Below are positions 28,865 through 41,200 of a stretch of DNA of 64,000 nucleotides, in pieces (position 1 is the first letter of the stretch; each line of letters begins with the position of its first letter). A model generated the notes under the pieces. That model was not told where the DNA came from and made no database searches. It saw only the letters and a program-made list of their open reading frames with translations. This DNA comes from Cherax quadricarinatus. Lineage: Eukaryota; Arthropoda; Malacostraca; Decapoda; Parastacidae. The stretch is from contig NC_091378.1 of assembly GCF_038502225.1 (NCBI RefSeq), positions 1,991,744 to 2,055,743 on the forward strand, read 5' to 3'. Both the position numbers and the translations under genes were made by a program.

Positions 28865-31160
28865 GGTTGCAGGGGTTGATTCACAGCTCCTGGCCCCGTG
28901 TGTGTGTGTGTGTACTCACCTATTTGTACTCACCTATTTGTGGTTGCAGGGGTCGAGTCCTAGCTCCTGGCCCCGCCTCTTCACCGGTTGCTACTAGACC
29001 CTCTCTCTCCCCGCTCCATGAGCTTTATCAAACCTCGTCTTAAAACTGTGTATGGTTCCTGCCTCCACTACGTCATTTTCTAGGCTATTCCACTGCCTTA
29101 CAACTCTATGACTGAAGAAATACTTCCTACTATCTCTCTGACTCATTTGTGTCTTCAACTTCCAATTGTGGCCTCTTGTTTCTGTGTCCCCTCCCTGGAA
29201 CATCCTGTCCTTGTCCACCTTGTCTATTCCACGCAGTATTTTATATGTCGTTATCATGTCTCCCCTGACCCTCCTGTCCTCCAGTGTCGTCAGGCCGATT
29301 TCCCTTAATCTTTCTTCATAGGACATTCCCCTTAGCTCTGGAACTAACCTTGTTGCAAACCTTTGTACTTTCTCTAGTTTCTTGACGTGCTTTATCAAGT
29401 GCGGGTTCCAAACAGGTGCTGCATACTCCAGTATGGGCCTGACATACACGGTGTACAGTGTCTTGAATGATTCCTTACTAAGGTGTCGGAATGCTGTTCT
29501 CAGGTTTGCCAGGCGCCCATATGCTGCAGCAGTTATCTGATTGATGTGTGCTTCCGGAGACATGCTCGGTGTTATACTCACCCCAAGATCTTTCTCCTTG
29601 AGTGAGGTTTGCAGTCTTTGGCCACCTAGCCTATACTCTGTCTGTGGTCTTCTGTGCCCTTCCCCTATCTTCATGACTTTGCATTTGGCAGGATTAAATT
29701 CGAGAAGCCATTTGCTGGACCAGGTGTCCAGTCTGTCCAGGTCTCTTTGAAGTCCTGCCTGGTCCTCATCAGATTTAATTCTCCTCATTAACTTCACATC
29801 ATCTGCAAACAGGGACACTTCTGAGTCTAACCCTTCCGTCATGTCGTTCACATATACCAAAAATAGCACTGGTCCTAGGACCGACCCCTGTGGGACCCCG
29901 CTCGTCACAGGTGCCCACTGTGATACATCATTACGTACCATGACTCGTTGTTGCCTCCCTGTCAGGTATTCTCTGATCCATTGCAGTGCCCTTCCTGTTA
30001 TATGCGCCTGATGCTCTAGCTTCTGCACTAATCTCTTGTGAGGAACTGTGTCAAAGGCCTTCTTGCAGTCCAAGAAGATGCAATCAACCCACCCCTCTCT
30101 CTCTTGTCTTACTTCTGTTATTTTATCATAAAACTCCAGAAGGTTTGTGACACAGGATTTGCCTTCCGTGAATCCGTGCTGGTTGGCATTTATACTCCTG
30201 TTCCGTTCCAGGTGCTCCACCACTCTCCTCCTGATAATCTTCTCCATAATTTTGCATACTATACACGTCAATGACACAGGTCTATAGTTTAGTGCCTCTT
30301 TTCTGTCTCCTTTTTTGAAAATGGGAACTACATTTGCTGTCTTCCATACCTCAGGTAGTTGCCCAGTTTCCAGGGATGTGTTGAAGATTGTGGTAAGTGG
30401 TACGCACAACATATCTGCTCCCTCTCTAAGGTCCCATGGAGAGATGTTGTCCGGTCCCATTGCCTTTGAGGTATCGATGTCCCTTAGCAGTTTCTTCACC
30501 TCCTCCTCATCTGTATGTATGTCGTCCAACGCTTGTTGGTGTATTCCTTGTTGGTGTCCCCATCTGGTCTGTCCCCCCAGAGTCCTTCCTGTCTCTACTG
30601 TAAATACTTCCTTAAATCTCGTGTTGAGCTCCTCACATACCTCTTGATCGTTTCTTGTGAGTTCCCCACCTTCTTTCCTCAGCCTTATCACCTGGTCCTT
30701 GACTGTTGTCTTCTTCCTAATGTGGCTATACAGCAGTTTCGGGTCAGATTTGACTTTCGATGCTATGTCGTTTTCATACTGTCTCTGGGCCTCCCTCCTT
30801 ATCTGCGCATACTCGTTTCTGGCTCTTCTACTAATCTCCTTGTTTTCCTGGGTCCTATGCCTCCTGTACCTTTTCCATTCTCTGTTGCACTTAGCTTTTG
30901 CCTCCCTACACCTTCGGGTAAACCAAGGATTCGTCTTGGTCTTCCTATTATTTCTGTTTCCCTTGGGAACAAAACTTTCCTCTGCCTCCTTGCACTTTGT
31001 TGCCACATATTCCATCATCTCACTTACTGATTTTCCTACCATTTCTCTGTCCCACTGAACCTCCTGCAGGAAGTTTCTCATACCTGTGTAGTCCCCCCTT
31101 TTATAGTTTGGCCTGTCCCCTTCAGTTCCTGTTACCTTCTCCACTTGTAACTCTACTATA
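28865..31160 (-). mobile_element. LINE-D: 5'-truncated retrotransposon with intact RT ORF
   Basis: On the minus strand the element enters near the end of the endonuclease (31150), continues through a full reverse transcriptase, and ends with the GGTGAGTACA-type tail at 28865-28993. The 5' edge abuts a GT run and then an array made of the same tail. Intact coding suggests a young insertion. Confidence 0.85.
28994..31144 (-). CDS. LINE-D reverse transcriptase ORF, 716 codons, uninterrupted
   Basis: Residues 1-70 are the end of the endonuclease/linker (RPNYKRGDYTGM, NPWFTRRCREAKAKCNREWK). The RT runs about 240-530: TANVVPIFKKGDRKEALNYR, HGFTEGKSCVTN, FLDCKKAFDTVPHKRLVQKL, TSGVPQGSVLGPVLFLVYVN, SLFADDVKLM, with all catalytic Asp. 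The C-terminus (CKVMKIGEGHRRP, KDLGVSITPSMSPEAHINQI, ILEYAAPVWNPHL, KYFFSHRVVRQWNSLE) is also complete. The endonuclease is missing through 5' truncation, so it could not insert on its own. The first Met is arbitrary: the frame may extend into the truncation point. CR1/Jockey-like by RT blocks. Confidence 0.88.
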   Translation of the reverse strand: MEKVTGTEGDRPNYKRGDYTGMRNFLQEVQWDREMVGKSVSEMMEYVATKCKEAEESFVPKGNRNNRKTKTNPWFTRRCREAKAKCNREWKRYRRHRTQENKEISRRARNEYAQIRREAQRQYENDIASKVKSDPKLLYSHIRKKTTVKDQVIRLRKEGGELTRNDQEVCEELNTRFKEVFTVETGRTLGGQTRWGHQQGIHQQALDDIHTDEEEVKKLLRDIDTSKAMGPDNISPWDLREGADMLCVPLTTIFNTSLETGQLPEVWKTANVVPIFKKGDRKEALNYRPVSLTCIVCKIMEKIIRRRVVEHLERNRSINANQHGFTEGKSCVTNLLEFYDKITEVRQEREGWVDCIFLDCKKAFDTVPHKRLVQKLEHQAHITGRALQWIREYLTGRQQRVMVRNDVSQWAPVTSGVPQGSVLGPVLFLVYVNDMTEGLDSEVSLFADDVKLMRRIKSDEDQAGLQRDLDRLDTWSSKWLLEFNPAKCKVMKIGEGHRRPQTEYRLGGQRLQTSLKEKDLGVSITPSMSPEAHINQITAAAYGRLANLRTAFRHLSKESFKTLYTVYVRPILEYAAPVWNPHLIKHVKKLEKVQRFATRLVPELRGMSYEERLREIGLTTLEDRRVRGDMITTYKILRGIDKVDKDRMFQGGDTETRGHNWKLKTQMSQRDSRKYFFSHRVVRQWNSLENDVVEAGTIHSFKTRFDKAHGAGRERV

Positions 31161-31164
31161 TAGT

Positions 31165-31166
<2 letters not shown>

Positions 31167-31205
<39 letters not shown>

Positions 31206-31233
31206 TGTACTCACCTAATTGTGGTGTCATGGG

Positions 31234-31268
<35 letters not shown>

Positions 31269-32125
31269 TGTACTCACCTAATTGTGGTGTCATGGGTTGA
31301 GTCATAGCTCCTGTGTGTGTGCTTGTACTCACCTAATTGTTGTGTCAGGGGTTGAGTCATAGCTCCTGTGTATGTGTGCTTGTACTCACCTAATTGTGGT
31401 GTCAGGGGTTGAATCATAGCTCCTGTGTGTGTGCTTGTACTCACCTAATTGTGGTGTCAGGGGTTGATTCATAGCTCCTGTGTGTGTGTGTGCTTGTACT
31501 CACCTAATTGTGGTGTCAGGGGTTGAGTCATAGCTCCTGTGTGTGTGTGCTTGTACTCACCTAATTTTGGTGTCAGGGGTTGAGTCATAGCTCCTGTGTG
31601 TGTGTGTGCTTGTACTTACCTAATTTTGGTGTCAGGGGTTGAGTCGTAGCTCCTGTGTGTGTGTGCTTGTACTCACCTAATTGTGGTGTCAGGGGTTGAG
31701 TCATAGCTCCTGTGTATGTGTGCTTGTACTCACCTAATTGTGGTATCAGGGGTTGAGTCATAGCTCCTGTGTATGTGTGCTTGTACTCACCTAATTTTGG
31801 TGTCAGGGGTTGATTCATAGCTCCTGTGTGTGTGTGCTTGTACTCACCTAATTTTGGTGTCAGGGGTTGAGTCATAGCTCCTGTGTGGGTGCTTGTACTC
31901 ACCTAATTGTGGTGTCAGGGGTTGAGTCATAGCTCCTGTGTGTGTGTGCTTGTACTCACCTAATTGTGGTGTCAGGGGTTGAGTCATAGCTCCTGTGTGT
32001 GTGTGCTTGTACTCATCTAATTGTGGTGTCAGGGGTTGAGTCATAGCTCCTGTGTATGTGTGCTTGTACTCACCTAATTGTGGTGTCAGGGGTTGAGTCA
32101 TAGCTCCTGTGTATGTGTGTGTGTA
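31167..32125 (-). repeat. Tandem array of about 16 units derived from the LINE-D 3' tail
   Basis: Units of about 55-62 bp: minus strand reads GGAGCTATGACTCAACCCCT, ACACCACAATTAGGTGAGTACA and a short (CA)n. The same text is the 3' end of LINE-D (28865-28993), where CAACC stands in place of CACC. Unit length varies with the (GT)n part; GT runs of 37 and 34 bp lie at its left end. Minus-strand ORFs across it (repeating YKHTHTGAMTQPLTPQLGE) are only a by-product. It ends about 120 bp before the start codon of the acetyltransferase gene. Confidence 0.88.
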
Positions 32126-32249
32126 ATGATGCTGACTTGTCTCGGGTAAACAGCTGACTGGCACTGAGCTGTGGACTTTGCACCTCGACAGATCGTGATA
32201 ACCGTGACACACCTCATCTCTCTGTATATTACAACCATCCTGGCACAAG

Positions 32250-32282
32250 ATGGCATTATCAGCCTCCTTCCTCATCCGCCAG
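32250..32282 (+). CDS. CrAT coding exon 1: start codon and presequence
   Basis: The ATG has a strong context (A at -3, G at +4). Eleven codons, MALSASFLIRQ, then donor CAG/GTGAGT, phase 0. It is the only ATG exon upstream that joins in frame; the 5' UTR begins somewhere between the tandem array and 32249. Confidence 0.8.
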
Positions 32283-35200
32283 GTGAGTGTTGCACTCTGA
32301 GGAACCTGCAAGAGTTGACATGAGAGTTGAGATGATCATCCTCACTCTGGCTACCATTGTAAAATTGTAGTGACATTGACGTGTAATTATGAGTTGTCAC
32401 ATGTTAATGTTAATTATGTTAGGACATTAAAGATCATTGGTTTATCTGGTAGAGTTGTTAGTCACTGACTTAATGAGTTATGGTAGAATAATGGAATCAT
32501 GGTGTCAGATGCTTGGCTGGGTATCTTTACTTAAGTATAATAGTTATCATTCATATAATATATAGTTTAAATTGCTTACGATGACTCAAAAAAGTCAGTG
32601 ACCTATGTATTTCCATTGAGGACCCTTGATTTAACCCCTGAAACCCCTCAGGGGAGGATCTTTGATGCTAGTGAGAGGCTCTTGATGCAAGGAAGCTGAT
32701 GTGACCTCCACTTTCTTGGATTGGACCTCATTGCCCACCCCTCTCCCCCAGGCACTATATGACTCCTACAGGTTTTGCACTTCCCCAGAAATTAAATGCA
32801 AAAATGTGAATCTTAGTTCAGCACAATGATGTAGTTTACTGCTTAGTAATACAGGAGTTTACAATTATACCCAGTCTTCATTTATTCAGACTTTCTACAA
32901 TAAATATATTAACCACCCGACTCACGAAATCATAATGACACGATTGCAAACAAACCATACCACGGGCAGGGATAGAACCCGCGATCAGAGAGTCTCAGAA
33001 CTCCAGACCATCACGTTAACCACTGGCTAGCTGGTCCAGTGGGTTACACGACGGTCTGGAGTTTTGAGACTCTCTGATCGCGGGTTCTATCCCTGCCCGT
33101 GGTATGGTTTGATTAACCACTCACTATAAGCTAAGGATGAAAATATTTTAAGTAATGTGTGTACTGTATATGCATTTTTTTAGGCCTAGTTATATTGCTT
33201 ACTTAATATATGATAGTGTAAATATGTTATTATGCTTTTTATATGCATTGGAAAGTGAAAAACAAGACTGTTTCAGTTTGCAGTGGTAGCCTGGAACCTA
33301 ACCCACTATGTAAGTGGGGTCCTGCTGTGTTAGATGCTGTAATTGCCGTTAGTTTTGTGTAAAAGACTGATTATATGGTGTTTATGAGAAATGGGCTACA
33401 GTACTCTTGTTTTAGGTCCTATTATGCTTAAATTTTCACATTGACAGGGACTGAGGTGTGGAAGAATTATTCAAGCAAGTAATGCAGCGATGGTTGTCCA
33501 GTTAAGAAGGCTTCATGATAACAAGGCAGTTTTGCCTCGGCTTCCTGTCCCTGCACTTGAAGACACACTTGAGAAATATTTAAAGTGAGTAGCTTATTTG
33601 GATGAAAATACTGTATTTGGAAATACACTAAATGGTATAAAATACTCTTTCACGTGACTTGATAGAGCCCACTGTGTGGGCAAAATGCTGTCAATAAAAG
33701 ATCACATTATACTGCTTTTGTGTTTCACGAAATTGTAACGACACGATTGCAGACAAACCATACCATAGGCGGAGTTAGAACCCACAGTCAGAGAGTCATG
33801 AAACTCCAGACCGATGCGTTAGCCAGCTGGCCCAGTGGCTGATGCATCGGTCTGGAGTTTTATGACTCTCTGACCACAGATTCTATCCTGCCCATGGTAT
33901 GGTTTGCTTTTGTGTTCATTTTTCCAGCACTATATTTAGAAGTTTTTTTCATACAGTATATTAATCCATGATTGTTCCTCTCCAGGTATGAATATAAACT
34001 AAAAGCTATCCAGTTTGCACATCACTTCTCTCTTTAGTTGGGTTCCCTCTAACCAAGGTTCATACTTGCTTTGCTATAACATGACTCTGGCAGAATCTTG
34101 CCAGAATTTGTATCCAGTTTAATTATTTTTTTCCTTTGATATCACCTACCACCAGAAATTACAAATGGCAGAGGGCTCACCTCTCACTGCTACCCTTGCC
34201 AATGCATGCTTAGAATTCCTCGAAATTGTGTGCTTTGTCTTCCATAAGGTGACTACATTATGTCAATGGCATCCTCATCATTATTATTATTATTTTTTTA
34301 TTAACACACTGGCCAATTCCCACCAAGGCAGGGTGGCCCGAAAAAGAAAAACTTTCACCATCATTCACCATCACTGTCTTGCCAGAAGGGTGCTTTACAC
34401 TACAGTTTTTAAACTGCAACATTAACACCCCTCCTTGAAACTAAACACAACTAAATTCTTTAGTACCAGTGGCTGCTCATAACGCCAGTAATACCTATAC
34501 TATCATACTGCATCAAACTTCTATTTTTAATAATTTTTTATCTTGTTTCAACAACAAAAAAAAAGAATTAGCATATAAATACATTGAAAACAACATACAA
34601 CAGATTTTTCCTGTAATATATTTGTCAGTTTGCAAATTATTTTAATGTAAGGTTGATGAAGTCATACATCTGGCAGTGAGCATCTGAGGATGACTGCAAC
34701 TCTGCAGCTCATATGGACGAGCTGCCACTGTTTAGTATCCTCAATCCAACTCTGGAGAATAAACTAGACAACTCTCTCCCTTAAAATCAAATACACCCTG
34801 AAGTTTCATATCCCCTAAAACAAAAACTTGAATAATTATTACTTACTAAATGTGGGGTTGTTAATGAATTTTTTGCATGTACCTATAGCATTTGCAGTTC
34901 CAAATTTCTCAATTTGGAATGCAATGCAATAGCTTCACAAAACAAAAATCCCCTACCTATTTAACTTCAACTCAAACACAAAGCATTCTCCCAGACCCCA
35001 AAACTGACAACACAACTCATCTTCCAACTGGTAACATGGCCAGTCAAATTTTCCCCACACTTCACCAGGGTGACATCATTGCAGTTGTCACAACCTGTAG
35101 CCATACCAGTACTGAAGCAGGTGTCTACAGAAGTCCCTGTGGTGGGTGTGAGAGTACACATTGGTAAGACTGCATAGAATCCTCACACACATACACACAC

Positions 35201-38200
35201 TGGGTAGCTACCTGAGGTATGGAAGATGGCAACTGTAGTCCCAGTTTTTATAAAAGGAGACAGACACGAGGCATTAAACTACAGACCTCTGTCACTAATG
35301 TGTATACTATGCAAAGTCATGGAGAAGATCATCAGGAGGAAAGTGGTGGAGCACCTGGAAAGAAACAACCGTATAATTAACACGGTTTCAGGGAAGGAAA
35401 ATCCTGTGTCACAAACCTACTGGAGTTTTATGACAAGGTGACAGGAGGACAGGAGGGTCAGGAAAGACATGATAACAACATATAAAACGCTGCATGGAAT
35501 AGACAAAGTGGGCAAAGACAGGATGTTCCAGAGATGGGGCACAGAAACAAGGAGTCACAATTGGAAGTTGAAGACTCAGATGAGTCAGAGGGATGTTAGG
35601 AAGTATTTCTTCAGTCATAGAGTTGTCAGGCAGTGGAATAGCCTAGAAAGTGATGTAGTGGAGGTGGGAACCATACATAGTTTTAAGACGAGGTTTGATA
35701 AAGCTCATGGAGCAGGGAGAGAGAGGACCCAGTAGCAATCAGTGAAGAGGCAGTGCCAGGAGCTATGACTCGACCCCTGCAACCACAAATAGGTAAGTAC
35801 ACACACGAGTCCTGGAACACAAATGTACCTGAAAAATACATGTGCAGAACAATGTGTGCATCATTCTTAGGGTAAAACAGATAGATCTAAATGACTGAAC
35901 AGAGACTGAAATCATTAATTATCACAAAAGAAAATAGGACAAGAAGGTTGTGTTCAGAGGTTGCACATGTGTAGACTTTTAATGCCATCATACAGAGCCA
36001 TGGGGCATCTAGCATTGTGAACTCTCTAGCTAGATTAGATTCATCTTTAAAAACCTCTCCATAACACTGCATAGGTCACCCAGCAACCAGACAACTTCAT
36101 CATCCATTGTCTAACTACACCTACTTTCATCTCACCTTCCTTTTCAGTGTACTGGATATTGTATGTATGTTGTGTGTGCGAAGTATTGACTTGAAAAAGC
36201 TCTTGTGGGCAAAATATCTTTAAATAAAAGTTTTGTTAGCATAATATATAGGAGTTACCCTGTATCTGCAGGGGATACCTTGCAAGACCTACTGTGAATA
36301 CCTGAATAGTATGGATAGTAGCAAACCCTGTATGTAAGTCATTTTTTGTTAATGTACATACTTATGATAAAGTTTAATTGATACTTTATGCAAAATAAGT
36401 CTAGAATTACCACTTTTTAACTGATGGGAAGCATCTCACTGCTTCTCTTAGGCTTTGAAGAACTGCCAGCATCACTACTTTTGCACTTTGGGGCCATTGT
36501 TAAGAAAAATTAAGGGTTATTTTTGGGCCACAGTAAACCGTGGATAACTGAAACTTTGAATACTGAATCTATGGATGGGGGAGTTCTGCTGCATTACCAA
36601 ATTTATTCTACTTGTATTCCTAGGAGGCTGAACATGCTTGGGATATTACTCTTTTAATTTAGCTAAATATAATTATTTTATTCTACAACAAACAGTTTAT
36701 TAAAAAGTTATTACATGCTAAAGTATGTACAGCATTAAACCATATACATCACAACACTATACAACATCTCAAAAAACTATAAAATGTACATCACAAGACT
36801 ACACAGTATACATCATAACATTTATCTTTACTTGTTAATAAGAAGATATATTTCTTTTACAGAACAGTGAAACCTCTGGTAACAGATGAAGAATTTGCAG
36901 TTACTGAAGAGATTGTGAAGAAATTTAGTGCTCCAGATGCAATTGGAGCAACTTTGCAGAAGAAACTGCTAGAGAGAGCAAGAAACACAGAAAACTGGGT
37001 TAGTAGTAATATGCAAACATTTCACACTGATTTTTATTTATGTCTTTTATAAATGTTGGGATTTCCCATGCTTGCAAAACTGGCATTACTGTGATTACTT
37101 ATTTGTAGTTATAGAAGTAGAACTTTGCTCATGGTATCCTCTGCTTCAGTGTTTATTTTGTCCTTTTTGTTTTTTTAACATTGGCATTTCCCGCCGAGGC
37201 ATGGTGACCCGAGAAAGAAGAAAACTATGAAGTTTATCTTCTTTTTACATTTAAAAATATGTGACATAATATCATTTGTGCATTATCTGAAATATAAAAT
37301 ATGTACTATGAAATTTGCTTTGAATTCAAATTATTTCTACTTTAAGCTCCACAGATTCTTGAAAAAGCATTTAACAAACAAAATGGCTAATTTAAAGTAC
37401 AGATTTCTTGGAACACTGTACTGTAAATGCAGTCTTCCAATCTATATCTTTATTGAAGCATTTCTGTAACTGTCAAAGCAACTTAACAGAGTTGATATAC
37501 AGGAATTTGCTGATTGAAAACTAAACTGTTAGCTAGTTAACAATTATTTTCTCTCCAAGTGTTTCATCTCCTTTTCTAATGGCTTTTTTCAAATACTTTA
37601 TTTCTTCAAGGAGACATGCCTACATTATAATACATTTTCTCTGTTACCACTTTTAATTTTTTTTTTTAACATGCCGGCCATCTCCCACTGAGGCAGGGTG
37701 ACCAAAAAAAGAATGAAGCACTTTCACCATCATTCATCAATTTTGCCATCATTCACACATAATCACTGTCTTTGCAGAGGTGCTCAGATATGATAGTTTA
37801 GATGTCACTCCAAACAGCCAATATCCCAAACCCCTAAACTTTTAAATACTAACATAATATGTTCCATTTTTCATTTGTCTGCTGGTTTACATTTTTTTTT
37901 AACATGTCGGCCATTTCCCACTGAGGCAGGGTGACCCAAAAAAGAAAGTAATTTTACTTTATTGTAGTGAAATACCAAAAATTTTCCATGGGGAAAACTT
38001 AGTTCATCTGCACATTTTTCTAAGACCTATGATAGTGCTATCATTTATAGTCTTACTCTCTTTTTTTCCCTCTATAATTTTCTTGAGCAACTTAAAATTT
38101 TATGAATTGAAGTTTTAGGATTTAAATCTATTACATCTAAAGTGCCCCCTTCCACAGATACTCTAGGACTAAATATTTAGTGGTTAATAGTGTATCTCGC

Positions 38201-41200
38201 ACACTTTATCTTTCATTTCTGTGTTTTTACTGTTTGCTTAATTCTTGTATTTTTCTTTATACACTTGATTTCAGCTCTCTGATTGGTGGCTAAATGCAGC
38301 ATACCTAGATTGCCGGGGACCAGTGGTGGTTTGGTCTTCTCCAGGGCTTGTCTTTCCCTTGCAGGAATTTAAAACATTGGACGATCAACTGAATTTTGCA
38401 GCTAAAGTTATTTCTGGAACTCTTGATTACAAAACTATGGTAGACCAGTAAGTACAGTAAATTCTTGTAAGTTGTCATTGTAAAGTACTACATTGTTTGA
38501 TGAAGTTTTGTGATAAAATTAAGAATATTTGTATGTATAGAAGTAAAGGAGGTTTTGAGTTTTTGGGGGTTGAACATTCAAAAGGCTTGTGTGAGTGTGT
38601 TAGATCAGAATGAATGGAGACAGGTATGATTTATGACCTAACATCGTGTTGGAGTGTGAGGAAGGTAACATTTAACCCTTAAACTGTCCAAACGTAGATC
38701 TGTGTCCACGTGCGGGGGGCTCCGAACGTAGATCTACTTTTTTTTACATGCTTTCAAATGGGGAAAATCAAGGTCGGAGCACTACGCACGCGAATGTAGA
38801 TCTACGTTTGGACAGTTTAAGGGTTAAGAAGGGATTTAGGGAAAACTGGTAGGTGAACTTGAGTCCTGGAGGTAGGAAGTAGTGTCTGCACTCTGAAGGA
38901 TATTGCAGTTCAGAGGGTGATCTGAACTATGATGTTAGCATATTTCTGGCAAGACAGATGGAGTGAATAGCAGTGAATGTGTCTCCATCCTTTCACTTGG
39001 TCACCCTACCTCTGGGGGAGATGGGCATATTAAAAAGTATAATAATAATTTATTTCAATTCATTATACATGTATGGTAGAATAAGTTGAAAGCTAACAGT
39101 ACACACAGCATTTTGGGCAGACTTTAACTAGGGCTAAGCTTATGCAACTGACTGATAAGGAGGGAGCTGGTGGTTTGTATTGGCAATTGCACTGGACAGA
39201 GATGAGATTGTTTTGCCATAACTGAAACAATAAAGGATAATTCTGTAACCAGCTGACTCTGTCCATTGTTTCTGAATGAATTGACCCACTAAATTTTGTC
39301 CTCTATTTCCTAAGTCCAGTAAATTGAGGGTTTACCATAATGTTCCTTGGAACACCCTGATGTGTATTGCTTAGGTGTGATTGTTGTACAGTAATCTCTC
39401 TGGTATTACGAAGGTAGGAATGAAAAAAGTTATTGGAAGAATTTTTGATTTTCTGTTTTTGGTTGTAGATTAGATTTTGCTTCCAAAATGGCTAGTTTAT
39501 TGTACACCCAACATCCACCCTGTGAACAGTAGCACAAGAGCATATGGTTACACAAAAGGCCTGTGATTATATACCTGTTAATGCAGTAGTTCCAAGGATC
39601 AATGCCCCTTCCCTGTGGCCTGGACTCTTACCAGGCCTCAAGGAAGGTCATTTATAGTATTGGTGCTCACTGCATACGGTTAAATTGAGGAATTTGAGCT
39701 GCGTTGATCAGTCAGTGTTAGGAGGAACTTGTGAAGTTCATCTCTAGAGATGGTGATGATGTGAAAATGATAATTTTTTATAATTAATTTTAATTTTGTT
39801 ACCTTAACAGTTTTAATGCTAATGGGTATTCCTCTCGTAGCTTATTCTGAATTTAATTTTTTTTTTTAAGGAAAACTGTACCACTGGATCGCATGGGAAA
39901 GGATATTTTAGATATGTCTCAGTACTTCAAGATTCTTGGTACTTGTCGCATTCCTGGAGTGACAAGAGATACAATTCGATTCTATGGGCAAGAGCCAAAT
40001 CTGCCAAAGCACATAGTAGTAGCCCATAACAATCATGTAAGTATATGTTCCATGACTGAGTTGCAGAATGAGCATTTATTGGGACAGATTTTGCTCTGTA
40101 TACAGCTGTATTAGTAATGACATGACAAGGTTCAATGTGATCAAAACATTGTCCTAAAAAAAATTCTCTGCAACTTGCTTCTTTTTCTTTGCGCATTTTG
40201 TAATGCCCTATTTCATCCATGTTTCTTACCTTGTTGTTTGCTTATCGATTAATTGTATATAAGTTTTTGTTCTTCAAATTGTAATCGAGTTGGCCTTGGT
40301 TTGTAATACAGTACTTATACTATAATAGCATTTAGCAGTTCTTGATGGGGAAGTGGAACAGAATTCTTCCTCTGTAAGTCATGCATGTCATAAGAAGCGA
40401 CTAAAATGCCGGGAGCAAGGGGCTAGTAATCCCTTCTCCTGTATATATTACTAAATTTAAAAGGAGAAACTTTCGTTTTTCCTTTTGGGCCGCCCTGCCT
40501 TGGTGGGCCACCCTGCCTTGGTGGGCCACCCCGCCTTGGTGGGCCGCCCCGCTTTGGTGGGCCACCCTGCTTTGGTGGGATGCAGCCGGTTTGTTGAAAG
40601 AAGAAGAAGCATTAGCAGTTATGAAAATGGTTTTGACTTTCTCTTTTATTAATAGTTTCTTAACCTATCTATTTGCCTAACTAAGACTGTACATATTTTG
40701 GTTTGGTATTCATGATCAAATGTTAGTTTTGCATTACTTTTTATGAACCATTTTCTTAAGTTTCAAACAAGTTTTCTGCCTTATTTACTATATTGGTTTT
40801 CCTTGAAAAAATTTTAATTTCATCAAATACTAGCCTTGCAATATAGATATTGAAGCGAGTGATCCTGAATAGTAAGATTTCCATTGTAAGATTTCCATAG
40901 TAAGATTTCCAAGTAAGATTTCCAAGTAAGATTTCCAAGTAAGATTTCCAAGTAAGATTTCCAAGTAAGATTTCCAAGTAAGATTTCCAAGAAGTAAATT
41001 AATCAATTCTTAAACTCTTTAAGTATTGTTCTAGTCATGGCATTGTGCCATTTTTTCTTTAAGTACTCATATACAAAGGTCATACTTATTTTTTTGTAGC
41101 CCCCTTCAGAATCAGACAGAGATACACAGTTGCTTTGTCATTAATTGACTCCTGTTTAGTGTTTTATGAGCATTCATTGATGGTAGTATTATTGGTGTCA

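Noticed and set aside
30038..31218. Plus-strand ORFs of up to 171 codons over LINE-D
   Set aside because: They are shadows of the minus-strand reverse transcriptase and have no family resemblance.
31585..32311. Minus-strand ORFs with YKHTHTGAMTQPLTPQLGE repeats
   Set aside because: They are translations of the LINE-D tail array.
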